A DNA stretch of 64,000 nucleotides from Chromatiaceae bacterium (GCA_024235255.1 JACKMT010000006.1:169906-233905), one strand, 5' to 3'; numbered from the stretch's first letter, positions 26,513-36,248 are shown. Translations and numbers: made by a program. Notes: generated by a model not told the origin, from the letters alone.

Positions 26513-29275
26513 CTTCGAATGCCCGGACGAACCGGCAGATTCTGTCAGTAATGTCGCAATCTCTTGCTCCAGACTGTCCAGCAACTCAGTTATCGCGCTC
26601 TCCTGCAAGTTGTGGGACGCTTTCTCCAATTGTTCCACCAGCTGGTTCATCGCGGGGACTCCACAAATCGCCGTAGCACCGTGCAGCTGGTGGACTGTTT
26701 TGGTTAAGGCCAACCAGTCTTGCCGCTGCTGGAGCTGCTTTATCAATGCCATCTGTGCCGGCAATTCCGCCAGAAACTTGTTAAAGAGCTTTTCCGCCAA
26801 CTCTCTCCTGCCACCGGCAATTTGCAGTGCTGCTTCGATGTCCCTGCTCCTTGGCGGCCTATTCGCTGCAGCGGGAGAGGGGAGCGCGGCCGGCGGATCA
26901 ACCTGGCTTCTGGAGCCGAGCAGTTTGTGAATAATGCTCCACAATTGAAGTTCGTTGATCGGTTTTTCAAGATACTCATCTATCCCGGCTTTGAAGGAGA
27001 GCTCCCGGTGCTCGGGCAGGACGTCCGCGGTTAGAGCGAGTATCGGTGTGTGCCTCCGCTCCGATTCCATCGAGCGAATGATTTTTGTTGCTTCCTGTCC
27101 GTCCATGACTGGCATATGTAGATCCATGATAATCAGGTCAAATGCCGATTGACTTAACTGATCAATTGCTTCCCTGCCGTTTTTCACCTCGGTCACACTG
27201 GCGCCGCTCTCTTCCAGAATAGACGATATCAGCTGGAGATTGATCGCGTTGTCTTCCGCCACCAGAAATCGGCAGCCGGAAAAATCAGGTGCAGCCGATG
27301 GGTCTGGTATGCCGGAGTTTCTTCTTTCGTTAGTCAGCAGCTCAGTAATGGCCCGGCGCAATACGGCCCGTGTGCAGGGTTTGCTTATGCAGCGAATTGC
27401 TCCCAGGCGTTGCATTTTTTCCAGTTCCGCGTGTTCAGATGTGCTGGCAATAACCAGTAGTGGCAGCTGGGAAAGTGAATTGATTATCGCAATGATTTTT
27501 TCCGCGTCGCCATTTTTGATCTCATTATTAGTCAACCCCAAAATGAGCAGATCAAAGTCATCCAGCGCGCAAGAGGATAACTCCTCAGTACTATTGATTG
27601 CCGCTACTGCTACACCGATTGAGATGAGGTCGTGCTGCAGCGATAATCTGGCGTATTTGTAATTATCCAGAAAGATGCAATTTCCGCTGGCCAGCGCAAT
27701 CGTTGTTGTTTTCTGCTCGTGCTCCGGTACTTTACTTAAACCCAAAGCAACCCGAAAACAGGAGCCTTCGCCCTCTACGCTATCGACTTCTATATGCCCA
27801 TTCATGGTTTCAGCCAGTTTCCGGCAGATGCTCAGACCCAGACCCGTGCCTCCGTACATACGGCTGGTCGTTGCGCTGCCTTGCTGGAAAGAAGTGAAAA
27901 GCTCCGCTCTTGCGTGCTCGGCGATGCCTATTCCCGTGTCCGTAACGGTGAATTGAAGTGTGCACTTGTCATCTGTCTCATCTTCCACCATTACCCGAAC
28001 AATAATCTCCCCTTCATGGGTGAATTTAATGGCGTTTCCCAGAAGATTTATCAGGATCTGCCTTATTCGGGTCTCATCCCCTAGCAACTCCTCGGGTACA
28101 TCCCGGTAGACCAGAAGATTGAGTTCTATACCTTTTGCATGTGCATCAGGCGCTAATAGAATAACTGGATTTTCAAAGCAGTCGCGAATATTGAAAATTG
28201 CGTTTTCCGGTTCCAGCTTGCCGTGTTCAAGTTTCGAATAGTCCAGGATATTGTTGATAATTCTCAATAGATTGGTAGCTGACTTCTCTATTGTTTTAAC
28301 CAGATCCTCCTGCTCTTCGCTGAGGTTTGATTTCAGCAGCAGCCTGGAAAAGCCGATCACCCCGTTCATCGGCGTACGTATTTCATGGCTCATATTAGCC
28401 AGAAATTCGGATTTTACCTGGCTTGCTTTGAGTGCCCCTTTACGGGCAAGATCCAGTTCGACGTTCTGGATCTCTACCGCTTCCATCGTTTGCATCAAAT
28501 CAGCGGTCGCCTGCTCAATCTGTTGCTGCAGCGTATCCTGAGAGTGCTTTAAAGCGTCTGCCATCGCATTGAAGCCCACTTCGAGGCTGCGCAGCTCACC
28601 CTTCGACACCTCCGGCACACGGACAGTAAAATCTCCATGCCGCATTCTGATTACCGACTGAGTCAGGCGCACCAGCGGCCGGATGATGGACTGACCGAGT
28701 CCCAACGCTGTAAGGCCGGTAATAAGCAGCCCTATAAACAACATTACCAAGCTGTTCTGAATGATACGGTATTGCTCGTGCCGCAGCCGGGCATCGGTCA
28801 GTTTTACCGTGATGGTGCCGATCTGCATGCGCGATTCCCGCGCTTGTATTGTGTCGCCAATCTGGTCCGGGTAGTCAACAATCGCTCTTGGCGTAAACAG
28901 CGAAAAAACCGGAGTGGTGAAGCTTCTGATCCCGTTGGTTTCAGGAACGGGTGAATGCAGAGAGTCCGCATGCTCCAGATGAGAGAGCACAGCGCCCTTT
29001 GCATCGGTGACAGTTACCGATACTACATCAGATTGCTCCAGCACGACCTGTAACGCATTGCCCAGGATCTCCATATCGCCGGTGAAGATGCCGTAAATGC
29101 TGAGTGAAGCCGACTGGTCTGCAATCGCTTTGCCCCGCTCATTAAAAGCCTGATTCAGATTTTCCAGCTGGGCGTTGATGAGGTAGCCGGTCAAGGTGAG
29201 CGCCATAATCGCTGCAGGCAGAATACCCAACATCAGTGTGCGGGTTTTTATTCTCGATAATCTCCTAGAAATCAT
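26501..29275 (-). CDS. BarA/GacS-type hybrid sensor histidine kinase
   Basis: The 924-residue protein has two transmembrane helices (about 13-33 and 172-192) around a periplasmic domain, then HAMP (about 195-250). The HisKA box follows with His297 (EFLANMSHEIRTPMNG), then a HATPase with IRQILINLLGNAIKFTH and GGTGLGLSICRKL. Next come a degenerate receiver-like region (about 525-645), a true receiver with Asp718 (DLIIMDLHMPVMDG), and an HPt domain with His862 (TVHQLHGATA). This is the BarA/GacS layout, which signals to UvrY/GacA and the Csr/Rsm RNAs. The nearby cysM and rlmD genes recall the Pseudomonas gacS region. Its ATG overlaps the stop of a periplasmic binding protein gene by 4 nt, which is not the usual gacS context. 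Confidence 0.85.
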   Translation of the reverse strand: MISRRLSRIKTRTLMLGILPAAIMALTLTGYLINAQLENLNQAFNERGKAIADQSASLSIYGIFTGDMEILGNALQVVLEQSDVVSVTVTDAKGAVLSHLEHADSLHSPVPETNGIRSFTTPVFSLFTPRAIVDYPDQIGDTIQARESRMQIGTITVKLTDARLRHEQYRIIQNSLVMLFIGLLITGLTALGLGQSIIRPLVRLTQSVIRMRHGDFTVRVPEVSKGELRSLEVGFNAMADALKHSQDTLQQQIEQATADLMQTMEAVEIQNVELDLARKGALKASQVKSEFLANMSHEIRTPMNGVIGFSRLLLKSNLSEEQEDLVKTIEKSATNLLRIINNILDYSKLEHGKLEPENAIFNIRDCFENPVILLAPDAHAKGIELNLLVYRDVPEELLGDETRIRQILINLLGNAIKFTHEGEIIVRVMVEDETDDKCTLQFTVTDTGIGIAEHARAELFTSFQQGSATTSRMYGGTGLGLSICRKLAETMNGHIEVDSVEGEGSCFRVALGLSKVPEHEQKTTTIALASGNCIFLDNYKYARLSLQHDLISIGVAVAAINSTEELSSCALDDFDLLILGLTNNEIKNGDAEKIIAIINSLSQLPLLVIASTSEHAELEKMQRLGAIRCISKPCTRAVLRRAITELLTNERRNSGIPDPSAAPDFSGCRFLVAEDNAINLQLISSILEESGASVTEVKNGREAIDQLSQSAFDLIIMDLHMPVMDGQEATKIIRSMESERRHTPILALTADVLPEHRELSFKAGIDEYLEKPINELQLWSIIHKLLGSRSQVDPPAALPSPAAANRPPRSRDIEAALQIAGGRRELAEKLFNKFLAELPAQMALIKQLQQRQDWLALTKTVHQLHGATAICGVPAMNQLVEQLEKASHNLQESAITELLDSLEQEIATLLTESAGSSGHSKLPD

Positions 29276-30282
29276 TGCCCCTCCATTTGCTCGAGACGCT
29301 GCTTCAACTCCTCTGAATCAGGCAGATCGATGTCCAGGGAGCGTGCCACACTCCTATTTACTTCAACGCTGAAGTACCTGGGAAACTCGGCCTCGGGCAA
29401 ACCTTTGCCGTCGGAGATGATGAACTGCCGGATGGTTTCGGCAATGTGGATTCCGATATCCGAAGGCGTTGAAAAGACCGCCAGCATGGCGCCTGCATTG
29501 ACATAGGATGCCGAGAAACCGATAACCGGTATCTGGCTGTGATAACTGGAGAGAAGAATATTGAAAATTGTGTCCCGGTTATAAACCAGCGGATCGGGAA
29601 GCGCCAACAGGATATCACTGCTCTCCAAAATTCGTCTCAGTGCCGGACCGACCTCTGCTTCTTCCGTTACCGATTCCGTCGCGATGGGGATTTTCAGGTT
29701 ATTTGCCGCCATCTTCAGCATTGCGCGCAATGCCGATGTGGCTGGTCCGAACAGTACACCCAGCACCTGTTTTTCGGTTTTGATGAGTTTGATCAGCTTG
29801 AGTTGCCTGATGTATGGCTGGTCAAGATAGATGGCGGAGGCGTTTTTGGAAGACTCGTCAAGATCCAGCGACGCTGCAGAGGAGTACGGTATCAGTGTGT
29901 AGAGCTTCGGAACCGGGGTTTGCGAGCTGGCAACAAACCGGGCCGCTTTCACACCGATGGAGACAATAAGAGTTGGTTTTGAATCGCCGGATGCCGACAA
30001 TGCATCCGACGGTGTATCGTCGAGGTTCAGCTGCTTGATTTGGTACGCAGCGCACTCTGCGCAAATCGAATCAAGACTTGACAGGATGCTTGCTGTGACC
30101 TGCTCGTAAACAGGTGCTTCGCCGCTTTGTAAAAGCCAAATGGTCGGTGAGTCGGAGTATGCAATAAACGGATAAAGAGAGAGCAACAGAGAGAGAAGAA
30201 CTCTTCGGCAGCGCCGGGTGGTACCCGAAAAATGCTTGGCCAACCGCCGGCAGCAGGGGATGGCACAGTGACTCGTAATCAT
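29272..30282 (-). CDS. Periplasmic substrate-binding protein (ABC_sub_bind type) coupled to sensor kinase
   Basis: The 336-residue product begins with a basic stretch and a hydrophobic helix (VLLSLLLSLYPFIAYS) forming a signal peptide that probably ends near residue 43. The mature part has the two-lobed pattern of the ABC transporter substrate-binding family often encoded without a transporter: PTLIVSIGVKAARFV, QLKLIKLIKTEKQVLGVLFG, DILLALPDPLVYNRDTIFNI, IPVIGFSASYVNAGAML. No ABC permease or ATPase is adjacent. Because its stop overlaps the kinase start and it follows a TonB-dependent receptor gene, it more likely presents a ligand to the kinase than feeds a transporter. The ligand is unknown. 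Confidence 0.75.
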   Translation of the reverse strand: MITSHCAIPCCRRLAKHFSGTTRRCRRVLLSLLLSLYPFIAYSDSPTIWLLQSGEAPVYEQVTASILSSLDSICAECAAYQIKQLNLDDTPSDALSASGDSKPTLIVSIGVKAARFVASSQTPVPKLYTLIPYSSAASLDLDESSKNASAIYLDQPYIRQLKLIKLIKTEKQVLGVLFGPATSALRAMLKMAANNLKIPIATESVTEEAEVGPALRRILESSDILLALPDPLVYNRDTIFNILLSSYHSQIPVIGFSASYVNAGAMLAVFSTPSDIGIHIAETIRQFIISDGKGLPEAEFPRYFSVEVNRSVARSLDIDLPDSEELKQRLEQMEGQ

Positions 30283-30375
30283 AGTTTTATAGGTAAGTAA
30301 TCTTCACAAACCTAAATCGAATTTGACATCATGCTGTATCACGGCCCGGTTCCCAGTTTGCTGTCAAATAAGAGC

Positions 30376-32466
30376 CTAGTTGAAATAAACCCTTGCCTGT
30401 ACGTAGAATCGTTTGTCCGAGACATTAACCTGAGCAGGCTCTTTATCCGGATCATTGTAAAAGTCGATATCTTCACCATCAATATTTTGCCAAACCAACT
30501 GCAGGTCAAATTCCGATTTCGAAGAACGGAAGCGCTTTCCAATTCGCAGATCCCAGCGGGTCTGTACGGGAACATAGGCACCCTCGTACAGCCAAACCAC
30601 CGGGTCAATATAATGAAAGGCGCTGCTGATCTCGATGCCATTATCGAAGCGGTAGCTTCCCAGCAGGCTGAATGTCTGCTCTGGGATGCTGTCCTGCATA
30701 TCAAGAAACCGAAGTGCACCGTCAGCCCGTATACGCCGGAGTTGTTCTCCTTTCATATTGGTTAAACTGTAACCGACGTGGATCAGGCTGTTTGGCACGG
30801 GTCGGTATTTCAGGTCCAGTTCCACACCGCTGATGGTAAGCTTACCGTTGTTGGTGTAGCTCTGAGCCCCATCGAAAGTTGACCCTAATGGTATAGGTCC
30901 GAGTATCTGCTCGTTGTCGATATTGGGAATGATGTCATGGATGCGCTCGTTGAACAGGCGGACGTCCAGTGTCAGCGCCTGAGCGGGGAAATTTCCCAGA
31001 TACCCAACTTCGTAGGAGGTGATCTGCTCCGGTTCAAGATCCTCCTGCGAAAGAAAAAAGTAGTCGAGTGGCAGCATATCGCTGGCTCTGTAAACGAGCA
31101 ACCTGGCGTTGTCCTCGAACAGCGTGGGCATGCGGTAGGCGCGTGAGGCGGCAAACCTCAGCGTATTGGCAGCGTTCAGATGGTGATTGACAGCGAAGCG
31201 CGGGGATAACAAGCCGCGCTTACCTTGATACACTTCATACATGGCGCCGAAATTAAATACGGTATCGTTAATCGGGGTCCATTCAACGTTGGAGAAGGCG
31301 CGCAGCTGATTGCGTGATACGCCTTTTTCGCCAAAGGTCCAGACGCCCTCTGCGCTTTCGTATCTGCCGCCAAATCCGGTGACGAGACGAAGTTGGTCGT
31401 TCAAGCGGTCGCTGTACTGGAGTTCCGCATCGTAGCGGTGCGAATCGAAGCCATAACCGGCGGCAACCGCAGGCTCCAGTTCGACCTGAAAGTGGTCGTC
31501 CTTCTTCTGGTAGTTGTGGTAGAACTCGACGCGAAGCTCCTCATCCGCGGAGGGCTGTCTGCTCCAGCGCAGTTGTTGAAAGTGGTTGATGTGGTACGCC
31601 TGCCGTGAAGGTTGATCGGAAGGGGGTTGACCGGGAATGCTTGGAAACCCCTCCCCCCGGGGACCGCTGCTGTGACCGAGCTGGAGCATAAAACTGTTTT
31701 CGCTGTCGGCCCGGTAGTCGCCGCGGAAACTGATTGCGTTAGTCCGCGCGCTGTCTACTCTGCTATCGAAGCCGTCATCCTCGGTTCTGCTTGCGCTGAT
31801 CCGGTAATCCAACCTGTCGGCGGAACCGGCATAGCGGGCGGTATGTTCCCGGTTCTGCCCGTCGCCGACCCTTGTCTTCAACAGAATGCCCTGCTGCTCG
31901 GCGGGGTGTTCGGTAACGATATTGACGATTCCGGCAAAAGAGTTGGAGCCGTGGCTCGCCGCATTTGGTCCGCGAACCACCTCGATGCTGTGGATGTCGT
32001 CGATATCAAGCGGTAGATCCTGCCAGGATACACCGCCGTATGCGGGATCGTAGATGGAACGCCCATCTATTTTGATCTGCATATCGCGGGCAAACTCGTC
32101 CCCCCTGCCATGGGCGGTCACGGCGGCCCTTTTTCCGGTAACGAAACCGACCTGAAAGCCGGGCACATGACGCAGCAGATCGGGTATGTTGGTGGCCCCG
32201 GAAGCGCGAATCATCTCCTTATCGATTATGGTCACGCTGGCTGGTGTATCTGCCAGCGGCTGATGCAGACGGGTAACCGAGAGAACCACCGGAACTTCGT
32301 CGAAATAGTAGTGTTCGGGAACCTGGGAGTGAACCGGATTTCCCGCGACTGCGACGATAACCGCAATGGTACTGCCCAGTGCGATTCTGATTCTGCTCAA
32401 AAAATCGGTTGCCACCCTCGGGTTAAAAAGCCTACCGATGTTTTTGCCAGTGTTTTTGGAAAGCAT
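30376..32466 (-). CDS. TonB-dependent outer-membrane receptor
   Basis: The 696-residue protein has a signal peptide (cleavage near GNPVHS) and a TonB-box-like segment (EVPVVLSVTRL). The plug domain follows (PASVTIIDKEMIRASGATNI, DLLRHVPGFQV, IDGRSIYDP, IEVVRGPNAASHGSNSFAGI), then a 22-strand-type barrel ending in aromatic-rich VQARVYFN. The ATG at 32466 is preferred; a GTG at 32478 lies directly on the AGGAG ribosome site. It is divergent from cysM and 93 bp upstream of the binding-protein gene. The substrate could be a siderophore, cobalamin or another ligand. No Fur box or cobalamin riboswitch was seen in the 105-bp gap. Confidence 0.93.
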   Translation of the reverse strand: MLSKNTGKNIGRLFNPRVATDFLSRIRIALGSTIAVIVAVAGNPVHSQVPEHYYFDEVPVVLSVTRLHQPLADTPASVTIIDKEMIRASGATNIPDLLRHVPGFQVGFVTGKRAAVTAHGRGDEFARDMQIKIDGRSIYDPAYGGVSWQDLPLDIDDIHSIEVVRGPNAASHGSNSFAGIVNIVTEHPAEQQGILLKTRVGDGQNREHTARYAGSADRLDYRISASRTEDDGFDSRVDSARTNAISFRGDYRADSENSFMLQLGHSSGPRGEGFPSIPGQPPSDQPSRQAYHINHFQQLRWSRQPSADEELRVEFYHNYQKKDDHFQVELEPAVAAGYGFDSHRYDAELQYSDRLNDQLRLVTGFGGRYESAEGVWTFGEKGVSRNQLRAFSNVEWTPINDTVFNFGAMYEVYQGKRGLLSPRFAVNHHLNAANTLRFAASRAYRMPTLFEDNARLLVYRASDMLPLDYFFLSQEDLEPEQITSYEVGYLGNFPAQALTLDVRLFNERIHDIIPNIDNEQILGPIPLGSTFDGAQSYTNNGKLTISGVELDLKYRPVPNSLIHVGYSLTNMKGEQLRRIRADGALRFLDMQDSIPEQTFSLLGSYRFDNGIEISSAFHYIDPVVWLYEGAYVPVQTRWDLRIGKRFRSSKSEFDLQLVWQNIDGEDIDFYNDPDKEPAQVNVSDKRFYVQARVYFN

Positions 32467-32570
32467 AGCCGGAACCACTCCTCTCTCTATTCATGCAGTG
32501 TCCCCTGCAATTTCAGTCGGGAGCATCTTAGCATCGTTTTCAATCGATGGTTGAAGTACACTTGTATTCT

Positions 32571-33464
32571 ATGAACTATCCAACTATCGAGAGTTTTGTC
32601 GGTGCGACCCCGCTGGTCCGATTGCAGCGTATTGTGTCTGGAGACAACAACCGGGTCCTGGTTAAACTGGAGGGCAACAACCCGGCCGGTTCAGTAAAGG
32701 ATCGCCCGGCACTTAATATGATTCGGCGCGCCGAAGAGCGGGGGGATATCAGGCCCGGCGACAGATTAATCGAGGCGACCAGTGGCAACACGGGTATCGC
32801 GCTGGCAATGGCTGCCGCCATCAAAGGTTATCGTTTGGTTCTGATCATGCCGGACAATATGAGCGTTGAACGGCGCGCCTCCATGCGCGCTTATGGTGCA
32901 GAGCTCATTCTGGTCGACCGCGAGGGTGGTATGGAGGCGGCCCGGGATCTTGCCCTGCGCATGGAAGCGGAGGACAAGGGCAGGGTGCTGAACCAGTTTT
33001 CCAACCCGGACAACCCGGCGGCGCACTATGAGACGACTGGCCCGGAGATCTGGCGCGACACGGCGGGTTCGATTACCCATTTTGTCAGTTCCATGGGAAC
33101 CACGGGCACCATTATGGGTGTGTCGCGCTATCTGAAGGAGCAGAATCCGAATATTCAGATCATCGGCGTACAACCTGCGGAAGGTGCCAGCATTCCCGGT
33201 ATCAGACGTTGGCCGGAGGCGTATCTGCCCGAGATATTCGATCCGAAACGGGTGGATAGAACGATCGACGTAGCGCAGGATGAGGCGGAGGAGATGACCC
33301 GGCGCCTGGCTGCCGAAGAGGGGATATTTGCCGGCGTCTCTTCCGGTGGTGCCGTCGCTGCAGCGCTGACGCTGGCGGCGACACTCGAGCATGCCGTTAT
33401 CGTTGCCATTATCTGCGACCGCGGCGACCGTTATCTCTCCACCGGTGTCTTTTCTGCGGAATAA
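32571..33464 (+). CDS. cysM: Cysteine synthase B (O-acetylserine sulfhydrylase)
   Basis: CysM makes L-cysteine from O-acetylserine and sulfide or thiosulfate with pyridoxal phosphate. The 297-residue protein has the cofactor Lys in NNPAGSVKDRPALNM (about 34-48), the phosphate-binding TSGNTGIALAMAAA, and SSMGTTGTIMGVSRYLKE. The CysM-like region IPGIRRWPEAYLP is also present. The ATG at 32571 begins the conserved MNYPTIESFVG; a longer frame from 32547 is less likely. Confidence 0.96.
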   Translation: MNYPTIESFVGATPLVRLQRIVSGDNNRVLVKLEGNNPAGSVKDRPALNMIRRAEERGDIRPGDRLIEATSGNTGIALAMAAAIKGYRLVLIMPDNMSVERRASMRAYGAELILVDREGGMEAARDLALRMEAEDKGRVLNQFSNPDNPAAHYETTGPEIWRDTAGSITHFVSSMGTTGTIMGVSRYLKEQNPNIQIIGVQPAEGASIPGIRRWPEAYLPEIFDPKRVDRTIDVAQDEAEEMTRRLAAEEGIFAGVSSGGAVAAALTLAATLEHAVIVAIICDRGDRYLSTGVFSAE

Positions 33465-35541
33465 ACGGTATTTCACCGCGTTTGCGGTCATCGTTATTTG
33501 TCTGTCTGTATATGGGACAAATGCACTCCCCGTCGACCAGTTCAAGCTTCAGCTAGGGACCCTCAGCGGTGAGAATTGGCGAGCCGAAGGGGTGCAGGCT
33601 GACATCCGCTGGTCAGACAGGCGCAGCGGGTCGTTTTTGTTGTCCGCCGCCCGTTTGACCCATACGACGCTTCCGTTTCCCCTACTATCTCCCGCAATCG
33701 AATGTGCTAAAGGCGTCATCGACGATCAGCTGGTCAGCTGTGAGCAGGGGGAGCTCAAAATCACCAATCCGGTGCTGGATAACGCCAGCTTTCCGGTGCA
33801 GTTCAGTTGGGTGCGGGCGGAGCGTCACTTTTCACTTGTCGTAGACCAGCTGGGCGTTGCCGGCGGCAGCGTGAGATTGAGTGCCGAAGGGTCGGCCGCG
33901 GAGTGGAAGCTCAAGATTGCCGGACAGAATATCTCGCTTCATCAGTTGCGTAAGCCGTTGTTGACGCTGGGTCTGGCGCTGCCGGACTTAAAAATGGGGG
34001 GTAAAGCGAATGTCGAGTTTAGCCTTGGTGGTGGTAAAGCGATCAACGCTGCCGATTGGAAGCTGAAATTCATGCAGGTTGCGCTCTCAGATCCGGATGG
34101 GAGGATTGTCGGCGAGGGGCTATCCGGCGACTGGCGCGGAAGCCTTCGTGCAGACCGCAGCGGGTACGGAGGAAGTACACGGCTGGCACTGCATCGCGGT
34201 GCTCTGTTGACGCCCTATTTCTATCTCGAACCCGAAGGGGTGACGATAGCGCTTGGCACGGATTACCGGACCGACAATGGACTGCGCAACCTGGTTTTTA
34301 AGCAGTTCCAGTACCATCACCCAGACGCCATTACGCTGCAGGGGGAGGGAAGCATTGGCTTAACTCCGAACCTGCGTATCGTGTACTTAAAGATCCGTTC
34401 ACAGCCATTACAGCCAGGTAAGCTATTAAAGAAGTATTTTCAGCCGGTTATGACAGCGGAGTTTTTTGAGACGCTGAGCCTGGCAGGCGGGGCCAGCTTC
34501 GAATTAGAAATGAATTCGGTGTCGACGCTGAAACTCAACCTTGGAGATTTGATGGTTCGTCAGGGTGGTGGTTCGGTTGACGGTAACGGGGAAAACTTCC
34601 GTTTGACGGGGCTGGATGGAACCGTTTTTTGGAGTTCAGATCATTCCGCACCACCGAGCAGGCTGCGCTGGCGCGGCGCGGAGTTGCTGCAAAGGATAAA
34701 ATTCAGCTCAGGAGAGATGTTTGTAAAATGGACCGGCGATAGTGTGCAACTGGATGCACCCCTCTCCATTCCGATCATGGACGGTGCGCTTCAGGTGGAG
34801 CGTTTCTCGATTGACTTGAAGGAATCTGGGTCCAGGATTGATTTTCAGGGGTATATTACGCCGATCTCAATGCAACAGATTAGTGAAGCGTTGGACTGGC
34901 CGCCACTGGCAGGCCAGCTCTCCGCTATGATTCCGGGAGTCTCCTACCAAGACGGCTTGATGACGCTCAGGGGAGTGACCTTGATACGCGCCTTTGACGG
35001 CACGATATTATTTAAGAATCTCCAACTCGACAACTTACTCGGACCACTACCCGTTTTTACGGCAGACGTCGAACTGGAGGGTCTGGATCTGCAGACTCTG
35101 ACTTCAACATTCTCATTTGGTAAGATAACCGGCAGACTTGGGGGCCAGATCAACGGCTTACGGCTGGAGCAGTGGCAACCTGTAGCATTCGACGCACGAT
35201 TTGCCACACCGGAGAATGACCCAGGTCCACACCGCATCAGCCAGAAGGCGGTGGACAATATTTCGAACCTCGGCGGGGTGGGGATTTCAGGCGCTTTGTC
35301 ACGCAGCTTCCTGCGCTTCTTCGAAGAGTTTGGCTACGAAAAACTGGGTATCAGCTGCCGGCTGGAAAAAAGTATCTGCGATATGGGTGGCATTGAACCA
35401 GCAAGTCAAGGCTATTATCTGGTAAAGGGCGGAGGCCTTCCCAGGATCGACATAGTCGGATTCAATCAGAGAACCGACTGGAAGATTCTGGTGGAAAAAC
35501 TCAAACAGATCGCCGAAGGCGGAACTCCCATCATAGAATAG
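33445..35541 (+). CDS. YdbH-family AsmA-like intermembrane bridge protein
   Basis: This is a protein of roughly 698 residues with an N-terminal basic stretch and membrane anchor (RNKRYFTAFAVIVICLSVYG) and a long, beta-rich periplasmic body. The C-terminal part (LGGQINGLRLEQWQPVAFDARFATP, then ISQKAVDNISNLGG and LGISCRLEKSICDMGGIEP) matches YdbH of Escherichia coli. YdbH is one of the AsmA-like proteins thought to carry phospholipids between membranes. It is followed by a YdbL-type lipoprotein, as in the ydbH-ynbE-ydbL operon. The start is uncertain: ATG at 33391 would overlap cysM by 74 nt, while GTG at 33445 puts the basic residues just before the anchor. It is shorter than the roughly 880-residue Escherichia coli protein. 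Confidence 0.82.
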   Translation: MSFLRNKRYFTAFAVIVICLSVYGTNALPVDQFKLQLGTLSGENWRAEGVQADIRWSDRRSGSFLLSAARLTHTTLPFPLLSPAIECAKGVIDDQLVSCEQGELKITNPVLDNASFPVQFSWVRAERHFSLVVDQLGVAGGSVRLSAEGSAAEWKLKIAGQNISLHQLRKPLLTLGLALPDLKMGGKANVEFSLGGGKAINAADWKLKFMQVALSDPDGRIVGEGLSGDWRGSLRADRSGYGGSTRLALHRGALLTPYFYLEPEGVTIALGTDYRTDNGLRNLVFKQFQYHHPDAITLQGEGSIGLTPNLRIVYLKIRSQPLQPGKLLKKYFQPVMTAEFFETLSLAGGASFELEMNSVSTLKLNLGDLMVRQGGGSVDGNGENFRLTGLDGTVFWSSDHSAPPSRLRWRGAELLQRIKFSSGEMFVKWTGDSVQLDAPLSIPIMDGALQVERFSIDLKESGSRIDFQGYITPISMQQISEALDWPPLAGQLSAMIPGVSYQDGLMTLRGVTLIRAFDGTILFKNLQLDNLLGPLPVFTADVELEGLDLQTLTSTFSFGKITGRLGGQINGLRLEQWQPVAFDARFATPENDPGPHRISQKAVDNISNLGGVGISGALSRSFLRFFEEFGYEKLGISCRLEKSICDMGGIEPASQGYYLVKGGGLPRIDIVGFNQRTDWKILVEKLKQIAEGGTPIIE

Positions 35542-35603
35542 TCTCCGTGCGACGCCCCTCACCGCATCCAAGATGCAAAGCCGTAACTCAAGGAGTCATC
35601 ATC

Positions 35604-36212
35604 ATGAAATTACTGAAACTGACAACCCTCACTGGTTTGCTGTTGTTGCTCGTGGCCTGTGTCACGATCAATATCTACTTTCCAGCAGCTCAGGCAGAGC
35701 AGGCGGCAGAAAGAATCGTCGAGGATATTCTCGGCAACGCGCCGCAAAAAGAGGCTCCGGCACAGAAAGAGGACAAGGGAGCCTGGCTGGAGCAGCGAAA
35801 TTTCGCGCGGATCGCTGGTGCAGTGCTGAATCTGCTGGTGCCACAGGCACAGGCCGCACAGCCAGATTTCAATGTAAACACCCCTCAGATCAGGCAGCTG
35901 CAGGCAGCCATGAAACAGCGCAACCAGAGCCTGAAAGCGTATTATGCCAGCGGTGGCGTGGGTTTCACGCGTGATGCACGCATCGCAATGCGGGATCAGT
36001 CGGCGATACCGCTGAAAGAGCGCGCCAAGGCGGAGCGGTTGATAGCCGACGAAAATCGAGATCGGGACGCACTCTACGCGGCAATCGCCAAGGCCAACGG
36101 GCACCCCGAGTGGGAGCCGGAGATCCGATCAACATTTGCCAAGACCTGGGCTAAGGAAGCCGTGAACGGCTGGTGGTATCAAGACGCTTCCGGCCGTTGG
36201 AAGCAGCGTTGA
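35604..36212 (+). CDS. YdbL-like DUF1318 protein with its own lipobox
   Basis: The 202-residue protein starts with a lipoprotein signal peptide (LLLLVAC, lipid-modified Cys near residue 19) followed by VTINIYFPAAQAEQAAE. A Gln/Lys-rich linker leads into the DUF1318 domain in the C-terminal half (SAIPLKERAKAERLIADEN, AIAKANGHPEWE, then NGWWYQDASGRWKQR). In Escherichia coli the lipoprotein YnbE and the soluble YdbL are separate products of the ydbH operon. Here lipid anchor and DUF1318 are in one chain, and no ynbE is seen in the 62-bp gap after ydbH. AGGAG lies 8 nt before the ATG. It probably works with the YdbH-like protein at the outer membrane. Confidence 0.83.
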   Translation: MKLLKLTTLTGLLLLLVACVTINIYFPAAQAEQAAERIVEDILGNAPQKEAPAQKEDKGAWLEQRNFARIAGAVLNLLVPQAQAAQPDFNVNTPQIRQLQAAMKQRNQSLKAYYASGGVGFTRDARIAMRDQSAIPLKERAKAERLIADENRDRDALYAAIAKANGHPEWEPEIRSTFAKTWAKEAVNGWWYQDASGRWKQR

Positions 36213-36248
36213 TGCTGCAACGTTTCGCTGCCAAAGCTGCTGACTGAG

